Shown in pieces: positions 7,860-16,500 of a stretch of 64,000 nucleotides of DNA (positions are counted from its first letter, which is position 1; every line of letters starts with the position of its first letter). Under the pieces are notes generated by a model. That model was not told the DNA's origin. It saw only the letters and a program-made list of their open reading frames with translations, and did no database searches. The position numbers were made by a program, and so were the translations under genes. The stretch covers positions 1-64,000 of the forward strand of contig JALZVT010000107.1 in assembly GCA_023300545.1 (NCBI GenBank), read 5' to 3'. The stretch comes from Pseudomonadales bacterium. GTDB taxonomy: Bacteria > Pseudomonadota > Gammaproteobacteria > Pseudomonadales > Azotimanducaceae.

Positions 7860-9557
7860 ATGCCCTATCAAACCAGCGCTCGTTATTTACTCGCGTTTGT
7901 TGTTCTAGCCACTCTGGGCTGCGCGCCCTCACAGCCCATTACCTCCTCAAATAACGCCACTCAAACTGTCGATACGCTGTTTATTAATGGCCATGTTTTG
8001 ACCATGGCAACTGATCAACGCACAACCCTCGAAGCGCCAACAGCCGTCGCGGTGAGCCTCGACCAGATTGTCGCGGTTGGCGGGACTGAACTGCAGAAAA
8101 ATTACACCGCAACACAGGTCATCGATCTGGCGGGCGCCACGCTGTTGCCCGGCTTTAATGACACGCATATTCACATTGACGGTAACGCCGAGCGCTACAT
8201 TGATCTCACAAAGGTGACCTCAATTGCGCAAATGCAGTCACTGGTACGCGCGCGTGCACAACAGCTTGGGCGCAACGAATGGATAACAGGCTATGGCTGG
8301 TCGGAAGACGAACTGACAGAACGGCGCAAACCCACCCGTCACGATTTTGATTTTGCCGCCCCCAACAACCCACTCGTTCTGACCAGAGCAGGAGCCCACA
8401 GCGCTGTCGCTAACAGCATGGCATTAGAGCTGGCCGGTTTTAGCCGTAAATCGACAGACCCACAAAACGGCAGTCTGGAGCGGGATTCGAACGGTGCACT
8501 AACCGGGGTTATTCGCGAACGCCAAGATCTGTTGCTGGCACTGGTGCCGAGTGCCGCAGAGGCTGAACTCGCAGCAAGCCTTGCGGCGAACCTCGAGGCG
8601 CTGTTTGAGTTGGGTATAACATCTATCACCCAAGCCATGGCTGAACCCCACGAAATTGAACGCTGGCGGGGTGTCTATGCACAAAAACGGGGTCGCCTAC
8701 CCCGAGCCGCCGTGCAACTCGTTTGGCCAGGGCCTGTTAAATTTGCGGCATTTGAAGGGCGCTCAGGTGATGGAGACAAACACTTTCGGTTAGGTCCGTT
8801 AAAAGTGTTTGTCGACGGCGGCTTCACGGGCCCGGCCGCGTACACCAAAGCGCCCTATCGCAATGAGACGGAGTACCGCGGCAAACTCGCCTTAAGTCGT
8901 CAGGAACTCACGCAGATTATTACTACTGGCCACAACGCCGGTTGGCAACTGGGCATTCACGCCATTGGCGATGCCGCGATTGAGTTGGTGATTGATGAAC
9001 TTGTGAGCGCCATGACCGCCAGCAATAGTGACAACGCGGTAGGTCAACGTCACTACCTGAATCACTTCACTGTCATGCCCAGCGCCAAAACCATGCAGGC
9101 CATGGCGGCGAACAACATCTGGGTTACGCAACAGCCCAATTTCACCTACACCCTTGAAGGCCGTTACGTTGAGTATCTGGATGGCGAGCGACTCGAAACC
9201 AACAACGCCTTACGAACGCCCATGAACCATGGCGTGTTCATGGCCTTATCCAGCGACATTCTGCCCATCGGGCCAATGGTAGGTATTTATGCCGCAGTCA
9301 CCCGCAAAGGCATGTCGGGCCGTCAGTTTGGGCCAGGCGAAGCACTCACGGTCACGGAGGCGCTAGCTGGCTATACCCGTAATGCTGCGTTCTTCACCTC
9401 AGAAGAATCGACCAAAGGCACCATTGAGGTGGGCAAACTGGCCGACCTTATTGTTCTGCACGACGACCCTGAGTCGATCAACCCTGAGGCGTTGCTTAGC
9501 CTGCAGGTGCAACAAACATGGCTCGGCGGAAAACGGGTCTATCAACGCAAGCCCTAA
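7860..9557 (+). CDS. Amidohydrolase family 3 (YtcJ-like) lipoprotein
   Basis: A protein of 565 residues with a lipoprotein signal peptide ending TLGC (C21), so it is probably anchored on the periplasmic side of a membrane. The metal-dependent hydrolase fold is shown by HIH at 103-105 in GFNDTHIHIDG, IHAIGDAAIE, NHFTVMP and SSDILPIGP, and by the closing GKLADLIVLHDDP typical of amidohydrolases. YtcJ-like proteins hydrolyse C-N bonds of uncertain substrates. A GAGG ribosome site precedes the ATG by seven bases. It follows the acyltransferase closely and converges on the M81 peptidase gene with a 12-base gap. Lipoprotein export is uncommon for this family and may point to an exogenous substrate. 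Confidence 0.88.
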   Translation: MPYQTSARYLLAFVVLATLGCAPSQPITSSNNATQTVDTLFINGHVLTMATDQRTTLEAPTAVAVSLDQIVAVGGTELQKNYTATQVIDLAGATLLPGFNDTHIHIDGNAERYIDLTKVTSIAQMQSLVRARAQQLGRNEWITGYGWSEDELTERRKPTRHDFDFAAPNNPLVLTRAGAHSAVANSMALELAGFSRKSTDPQNGSLERDSNGALTGVIRERQDLLLALVPSAAEAELAASLAANLEALFELGITSITQAMAEPHEIERWRGVYAQKRGRLPRAAVQLVWPGPVKFAAFEGRSGDGDKHFRLGPLKVFVDGGFTGPAAYTKAPYRNETEYRGKLALSRQELTQIITTGHNAGWQLGIHAIGDAAIELVIDELVSAMTASNSDNAVGQRHYLNHFTVMPSAKTMQAMAANNIWVTQQPNFTYTLEGRYVEYLDGERLETNNALRTPMNHGVFMALSSDILPIGPMVGIYAAVTRKGMSGRQFGPGEALTVTEALAGYTRNAAFFTSEESTKGTIEVGKLADLIVLHDDPESINPEALLSLQVQQTWLGGKRVYQRKP

Positions 9558-9569
9558 CGGCGTGACTGA

Positions 9570-11153
9570 TCAGTAGTCTTGTCGTCGTCCCGCGTTAACG
9601 CCCTCCACCACATCCAGTGGGAAAATCGGCCGACGCACCTTATTAAAAGTGAGCTGTGAATAGTCTGACGTGCACACCCCAACGCCCGCACACTCGATAA
9701 CCTGTTTTGCCATGTCCCGGAACCCAACGCGGTAATGCACCCGACTCTTGAGCATGACGTAGCGTCGTGACCGAGGTTCAATGCCCATTGATCGAAAACA
9801 ACCCGGATCAAAGGGTTCAATGTGGCGAGAGATCACCACTACATCCACGTCATTCGCCAACCGCAATACGGCACTGTTCCCCATGTTCATAATCAACCCG
9901 CGGGCCATCGCCACGGTTGCCGGAAACTTGCCATCTGACAGCAGTTTCACACGGCCGGTAACCTGCAGCGGTTTGCTTTGTTCAACCAGTGCCGGCATGG
10001 GCAGCTTGCCACCCAAATCCAAAGTCACTTCAGCGCCAATGCCGGCAGCAAACATCTGTGCGACGCAGTCAGGATCAAACACACCAAACACCGCAACGTC
10101 GGTGAGCTCCGCTGCCAGCACGGCTGCAAGTACTTCTGTTGTGTCCATGGTGCCGCCCGAGGCGGTATTGTCATAATGATCGAGGATAACGACGGGACCG
10201 TCGCCCGCAGCCTCTGCAGCGACTTTGGCGCGATTCAAACTCGTCGCCAAAGGCTCAATCTCATAAACGAACTTTTCCCGATTTTCCCAGGACTGATCGA
10301 GCAACTCTTCACGAAGCTGCGTTGCACGCTGAAGATTGTTGTTGGCAACCACCACACAAGATAGGCCCGCGTCGTAAATATCAGCGTGGGGAAAACCAGT
10401 AAAAAGACTGGCCAGTGTCTCGCCATCAGATTCAATATCGACCACACGCGCTTGCAGCGCTTTGTTCGGTTCGTCGTCAGTGCCCTGGCGCATGACATGG
10501 GGCAGCATCGGCGCGTTGCCCCAGATCATAGTGGGCAGATAGTCGCCATCAAGGTGCCGGAACAACAGCCGCGCAGCTCGCTCGGCCGTAGTGTCCATGT
10601 CGATGTGTGGGTAGGTTTGGTAGCCCGCGATAAGGCTGCAGTTACTGACCATTAGCTCGGTGATGTTGGCATGCATGTCGAGTGCGACTGCAATCGGCAG
10701 ACTCGGACGCAATTCGCGGACGCGGCGCAACAATTCACCTTCCCCGTCATCAAAGGTTTTAGTGACCATAGCGCCATGTAGATCGAGCAACAGGGCGTCG
10801 CAGTCTTGGGCTGCCGCAAGAATAGCGGCCACCATAAATTCGTAAGCGTCGTTTTCTACCGGCCCCGAAGGTGCGGCATCACCAGCTACCGGCAGCGAGA
10901 CCCGAGCGTTGTTTTCTGCGCAGACTTTTAGGTAGCCCCCCAGGCAACTGGCGGTGTTGCTGAACGTAGCAATCGCGTCTTCACCTGACGGCGGGGTGTT
11001 GTCAGCCTTATCACTGCCACCTCGAGAGAACCGTGCTAGATCAGTAATAACCGGCGAAAAGGTATTGGTCTCGTGGCTCATCATCGCGACGACCACGTGG
11101 TAGCGAGGTTTTTTTAGCTTATCGCTCATTTCTACTCTACTTTCTGAACTCAT
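9570..11153 (-). CDS. M81 family metallopeptidase (MlrC, microcystinase C-like)
   Basis: A 527-residue protein with the M81 signatures SHETNTFSPV near the N-terminus, LLLDLHGAMVT, ALDMHANIT and TYPHIDMDTTAERAARL, which together supply the zinc-binding acids and histidines of MlrC. The first characterised member cleaves linearised microcystin fragments. Most homologues have no known substrate, and no mlrA/B/D gene is in the window. No signal peptide is visible, so it is probably cytoplasmic. Two starts are possible: ATG at 11153, with GGAA seven bases upstream, or ATG at 11129, giving MSDKLKKPRYH. It may follow a small Cys-rich frame (see findings). Confidence 0.88.
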   Translation of the reverse strand: MSSESRVEMSDKLKKPRYHVVVAMMSHETNTFSPVITDLARFSRGGSDKADNTPPSGEDAIATFSNTASCLGGYLKVCAENNARVSLPVAGDAAPSGPVENDAYEFMVAAILAAAQDCDALLLDLHGAMVTKTFDDGEGELLRRVRELRPSLPIAVALDMHANITELMVSNCSLIAGYQTYPHIDMDTTAERAARLLFRHLDGDYLPTMIWGNAPMLPHVMRQGTDDEPNKALQARVVDIESDGETLASLFTGFPHADIYDAGLSCVVVANNNLQRATQLREELLDQSWENREKFVYEIEPLATSLNRAKVAAEAAGDGPVVILDHYDNTASGGTMDTTEVLAAVLAAELTDVAVFGVFDPDCVAQMFAAGIGAEVTLDLGGKLPMPALVEQSKPLQVTGRVKLLSDGKFPATVAMARGLIMNMGNSAVLRLANDVDVVVISRHIEPFDPGCFRSMGIEPRSRRYVMLKSRVHYRVGFRDMAKQVIECAGVGVCTSDYSQLTFNKVRRPIFPLDVVEGVNAGRRQDY

Positions 11154-11735
11154 TTAGAGATTCCATGCAACCAGAACAACGTCCGAAGCCACCATTTGTA
11201 CCGCAGTAGGCGGGACAGACCAAACCAGTACGCCCGATCGACAGACTGGACTTACCGCCATAGTAGTCTGATGCACTTCGGGGCAATCCGCTGCTGGCGG
11301 CGGGTGCAGCAGGTATACTGCTGTTTGGCGTCTTGTAAGACGCAAAACTCGACTCCTCGACGCCATGATATAGCACCAAAGTCTCGACCAAATACAGACG
11401 GGACCCTTCCCTCTCGGCATGAGGCGGTGACAGCGAAGCGATCAGGTCGTGCGAGCTAGCGATGCGACACAGGTCAAATCTTCCCAGAGCCCCGTAGAGT
11501 GGTTGGCCTAATTGCTAAACGTCTGTTTTGCCGGCACGAAGATTGCGAGCATCTTACAAATCAGCAGCAAAATTACTTTAGAATGAACGCTCGAGAGGCG
11601 ATTGGAAATTGTCTGAAGGCAGATACGAACTCAGAGCGACCAAGAAGAGGCGATTAGCCAGTAACCTGCCGATAAAACGCCAGGATATAGGGCAAATACA
11701 CAGATGATTGGCCAACTGTTGGGTAAGTCGACTCA
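11154..11735. other. Intergenic region of about 580 bases between the M81 peptidase and TonB-like genes
   Basis: No firm gene was found. On the reverse strand a frame of up to 84 residues (11391-11137, TTG start) ends next to the peptidase start and has a Cys/Gly-rich C-terminal part; I do not call it a gene. On the forward strand, a 24-codon frame begins with ATG at 11583 and a 12-codon frame begins at 11704 and ends inside the start of the TonB-like gene; neither has a clear ribosome site. The word GAGGCGATT occurs twice about 60 bases apart (near 11595 and 11650). No convincing -35/-10 pair or terminator was recognised. Confidence 0.5.
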
Positions 11736-13490
11736 ATGACGGGGCTCAGCCTTGTCTCAGTCGGTGGTAATCACATTCAAAAAGGACAGACGTTGAACTC
11801 TGGGGAACTTTCGCAATTCACAAACCACTGGTACGTGACTGCCGGCGACGGCGATGTGGTTGTGCGCGTCTTTCCAGGTATGTGGCTCGGTGAGACGGAG
11901 AATGGGGAACTAAGCCTCGACGGCAGTGACGCACAGCTGTCTCTGAGTATCGGCAGTGACGAGTTATTGGCTGTGTTCGCTGTTAACGGTGGTGAATTAG
12001 ATTCTGAGGACGGGGAGTTCTGCGGGAGACGGCACCTCGCCTTCGACTCCGCCGCTACAATTAGACTGCCGAATAACATCTTGCGGTTCGATAAAGACAT
12101 TCTCGGCGAGGCAGGAAACGACCCAGCATTGCTGCAGTGTGCAGTGTGGCGATCGGTCGACACTGAAAATCGGACACCCGCAACGGGCAGCAGCGACACT
12201 GCGCAACCACCCCCTACTTTTGAACCAAGTGCGCTTGAACGCGATGAACACCAAAGCACATCTGCTACCACTGAGCAGCCGATCCCGCAGCCAATACCGC
12301 AGAAGGTTCCGGGCAAAACACCTGGCAGCCACAAAAAACGTCAGCGCGCGATCGTCGCCACCGCGTCAGCCGTGTTGGTGTGTGCCTTTATCGGAATTGT
12401 TTATTCGGGCATTCGCACTGTCGTTACGCCCGAGAAGGTTGCGATGGTGGAAGCGAGTCACCAGACAGTAGCTCAGGCGTCGACAGAGGCAGCACCCGCA
12501 CTGCCGGTCCGCGAGAAGGTACTTGCCACGAGCAAAAGCGCACCAGCACCAGCATCGATTGCGACGCCCACAACTACGGCACCAGAGAACACGTTGGTGA
12601 TCAGCATCCCACCAATCGAACTCGTGGCTAATGACATAACCTCGACGCCAGCGGTGGCCGCGGCAGAGCCGTTGTCGCAAAATCGCGCCACGCCTCAGAA
12701 TACGAATACAAACAGAAACACTGCCGCAACGCCGGCGATCACTGGATCGCGACAAACCAACCGGAACTCGGTGAACCGCCGCGAAGTCGCAGCCGCTGCC
12801 CCGGCCTTGTCAGAAGCCCAGACAGAAGCCCAGACAGAAGCGGAATCGCGACGCGAACAAGAGCAGGTGCAGGAGCAACAGCAGACGGCCCTGGTAACTT
12901 ACGAGCGTGATTTACTGGCCGCCGAATTGGCACTGGTGCAAGGCCGACTTACGCACCCGCCAGAAAGCAACGCGCATACGCTTTATAAAAAGCTGCTGGC
13001 TTCGAACCCGGAGTCTGCTGAGGCCAGGCGCGGCTTTCAAGCGTTGGGTGCGGCGCTTGTTAATCGCGCTTTCGCAGAAGTCGCCGCCAAGCGTTGGAGC
13101 GCTGCTCGGGCCACACTCGCGGCGGCGGCGGAAGCCGGTGCTAGTCCCAACCTCGTGGCGGATCTAAGTGGTGAGGTCGCATACCAGCAGCGGTTAGCCG
13201 ATGCCGAGGCCGGACGTTTCGCTGCACTCTATCCAGCGACTGAACTTGTTGCGCTGAATCGCACGACGCCACGTCTGCGCCGCTACACACCAGACGGTAT
13301 TGACAGCGTGCAAATCGAGTTCACGATATCGGTTTCCGGCAACGTGCAAGACATTGAAGTGCTTGGCGCACCACCGCAGCGACTGGAACGCGTTGTGCGC
13401 CAGGCCGTGACAGACTGGCGCTTTGAGCCCGTGTTGTCCGGCACCCGTCCGGTACCTGTGCGTACTCGGGTTGGTCTGGAAATACCCTGA
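11736..13490 (+). CDS. TonB-like protein: FHA-like N-terminal domain, one transmembrane helix, long linker, TPR-like segment and TonB C-terminal domain
   Basis: A protein of 584 residues. Residues 1-140 are beta-rich and cytoplasmic by topology; the string IGSDELLAVF...GRRHLAFDSAATIRL resembles a degenerate FHA fold. A basic patch leads into one transmembrane helix at about 204-222. Residues 230-380 are a Pro/Ala/Thr/Gln-rich linker containing the tandem repeat AQTEAQTEAE. Residues 395-495 are Ala-rich helices resembling TPRs. Residues 500-584 match a TonB C-terminal domain (VQIEFTISVSGNVQDIEV, AVTDWRFEP). No ExbB/ExbD pair or TonB-dependent receptor is in the window. It is followed 105 bases later by the giant adhesin, so a role in assembling or sensing the surface protein is inferred. 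The ribosome site is weak. Confidence 0.8.
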   Translation: MTGLSLVSVGGNHIQKGQTLNSGELSQFTNHWYVTAGDGDVVVRVFPGMWLGETENGELSLDGSDAQLSLSIGSDELLAVFAVNGGELDSEDGEFCGRRHLAFDSAATIRLPNNILRFDKDILGEAGNDPALLQCAVWRSVDTENRTPATGSSDTAQPPPTFEPSALERDEHQSTSATTEQPIPQPIPQKVPGKTPGSHKKRQRAIVATASAVLVCAFIGIVYSGIRTVVTPEKVAMVEASHQTVAQASTEAAPALPVREKVLATSKSAPAPASIATPTTTAPENTLVISIPPIELVANDITSTPAVAAAEPLSQNRATPQNTNTNRNTAATPAITGSRQTNRNSVNRREVAAAAPALSEAQTEAQTEAESRREQEQVQEQQQTALVTYERDLLAAELALVQGRLTHPPESNAHTLYKKLLASNPESAEARRGFQALGAALVNRAFAEVAAKRWSAARATLAAAAEAGASPNLVADLSGEVAYQQRLADAEAGRFAALYPATELVALNRTTPRLRRYTPDGIDSVQIEFTISVSGNVQDIEVLGAPPQRLERVVRQAVTDWRFEPVLSGTRPVPVRTRVGLEIP

Positions 13491-13595
13491 TAACTAAGTA
13501 ACCGGCAGCGAACCCACGATCGGCATCCACCGCAAGCACGCAAGCAAAGTGCCAAAACAGCGAAGATCAGTAACTTTTTCTGAGTACCAGCAACG

Positions 13596-16500
13596 ATGAA
13601 CAGCCCAGCAGTTTTAAACGATATCGCCCTGACCAAGCAACTTCCCGACGGCACGATTGAGTGGGTAACGCTGCAAGCCGTTGGACAAAAAGAACCAGCG
13701 AGTGCCGGAGTGTCGTACACGCTGATCGACCGCAGCCGCAGTTACGAAGCCCCGCAATCGCTCAGGTTAGAACGTCGAGGCGAAGACTTGGTTGTCGACT
13801 CTGAAGGTTCAGAGTTACTGGTCATCACCGGTTTTTTCGCGGCGGTGGGAACCAGTTTTTTCCCGGAGCCTGATATCGCGAGCGGCGCGGGTCCGTTCTC
13901 TGGACCGGCAATCACGCCAGACACCGAGACAGTTCGTGACTCGTCAGGTGGCCCGTTAATCGTTTGGGGCGGCGAGTCAGATGCCAATGACCAGCGCGCT
14001 GAGCAAGAGGCAGCAAGTCTCGTTGAAGAAAGCGGCGTGTCGCCGTGGGTCTGGGTGGGAGCCGGACTTGGTTTACTGGGAATTGCAGCCGCCGCCGGTG
14101 GTGGCGGCGGAGGTGGCGGTGACGACACTCTGACTCCTACCCCGGGTCCCACTCCACCGGAGCCAAGCGATACCACGCCTCCGCAGATCACCTCGAGCGA
14201 GACCGCCGCAGCGATTGATGAGAACAGCAGTGCCGGGCAAGCTGTTTATAGCGCGGTTGCGACGGATGCCGCTGCGGTGACCTGGAGCCTCACCGGCACA
14301 GACGCTGCGCTGTTTAGTATCAACGCCAGCACGGGTGTCGTCACGCTCGTCGAGAACCCCGATTTCGAAACACAACCGAGCTATGAATTCACTGTAGTAG
14401 CGACAGATGCGGAGGGCAATCAAAGCCAGCAATCCGTGGCGTTGGCCGTCAACGATCTAAACGATGCGGCCCCCCGAATAACCTCTGGCGCCATCGCCGC
14501 TACCCTGGAAGAAAACAGCGGCTCGAATCAAGCAGTCTATACCGCCACCGCCGAAGGTAGCGTGACCTGGAGCCTGGGTACTGGGGGTAACGCGGCGCAG
14601 TTAAGCATCAATGCAAACAATGGCGTAGTCACGCTGTCAACAAACCCCGATCACGAAACGCAGTCCAGCTTCAGCTTCACTGTTATCGCCACTGATGCCG
14701 ACGGTAACCGCAGCGAACAGCCTGTGAACCTGACAATCACCGACCTGGATGAGGTTGCACCAACCATAACCTCGGGTGCAGCAACCCAGGCGATCACTGA
14801 AAACGCTGGTGCGGGTCAGCTCGTGTACACCGCCACCAGCACCGATACCGGTGATATCGGCAGCGGCCCAATATCTTTTAGCCTTGCACAGGTTGGCGAC
14901 GCGACGGCGTTCACCATCGACTCAGTCTCCGGCGCGGTTACGTTGGTCGAGAATCCAAACTTCGAGACCCAATCCCGCTTTGACTTCACCGTTATTGCAA
15001 CCGATGGCGCGGGCAATAGTAGCCAACAGTCTGTCTCGCTGATTGTGAGCGATGTTGACGATACTGCGCCGAGCATCACCTCAGGCGCTATCGCCAATCC
15101 CATCGACGAGAACAGCGGTGCCGACCAGGCGATCTACACTGCCGCAGCCGAGGGTCTAGTGACCTGGAGTCTCGATGCAGGCGTCAACTCGGCTGACTTA
15201 AGCATCGATGCGAGCAGTGGCGTGGTGACACTCGCCACTGACCCCGACAACGAAACTCAGGCCGACTATACCTTCACCGTAATCGCAACCGATGCAGTCG
15301 GTAACAGTTCACAGCAGATCGTATCTCTGGCCGTCAATAACCTAGACGAAGTCGGGCCGTCCATTACCTCTTCTGCCACTGCCAATGCAATTAACGAAAA
15401 TTCAGGCGCAGGCCAGCTGGTGTACATCGCCACGAGCACCGACAACGGCGACGTCAGCACTGGCACGACCCAGTACAGCTTGGCACCCGGCGCGGACGCC
15501 GCGGCGTTTAGCATCAACGCCACCAGTGGCGCGGTGACCTTGATCGGCAACCCAGACTTCGAGACGCAATCGAGCTACATGTTCACGGTAATCGCGACCG
15601 ATGCGGCAGGTAACAGCACCCAGCAAGCGGTCTCGCTGGCTGTGAGCGACGTAGACGAGAATGCGCCGCAGATAACCTCCGGATCCACTGCTGTACCCAT
15701 CGACGAAAACATCGGAGTCGATCAGACAATCTTCACAGCAACCGCGCTCGACGCGGCGACCTGGAGCCTGGCGCCTGGCGGCGATGCCAGTGTTTTGAGC
15801 ATCGATGCAAACAGCGGTGTCGTCACGCTCGACATCGACCCCGATCACGAGACGCAACCCAGCTATGCATTTACTGTGATCGCCACCAACGCTGCGGGCA
15901 ACAGTTCCCAGCAGACCGTGTCACTGGCCGTCAACGACCTGGACGAAGTCGCGCCGACCATTACCTCCCAGGCCACTGCCAATGCGATTAACGAAAACTC
16001 AGGCGCGGGTCAGGTGGTCTACATCGCCACGAGCACAGACACCGGCGACATCAGTAATGGCCCGACTCAGTACACTCTGGCAGGCCCAGATGCAGCGGCA
16101 TTCAACATCAATGTAACCAGCGGCGCTGTGACATTGATCGGTAATCCAGACTTCGAGACTCAAGCAAGTTATTCGTTCACCGTCATTGCAACCGATGCGG
16201 CAGGCAACAGCACTCAGCAGGCCGTCTCGCTTGATGTGAACAATTTGGATGACAATGCTCCGGAGGTAACATCCGGAGCAACCGCAACACCCATCGACGA
16301 AAACATTGGAGTCGATCAAGTCATCTATGGTGCAACGGCAAGTGAGGGGGTCACCTGGAGCCTGGGGTCCGGCGGCGATGCCGGAGCGTTCAGCATCAAT
16401 ACCAACACCGGCGATGTTACGTTCAACATCAACCCAGACCACGAAACACAGGCAAGCTACTCCTTCACGGTCATCGCAACCGACGAAGCAGACAACGCTT

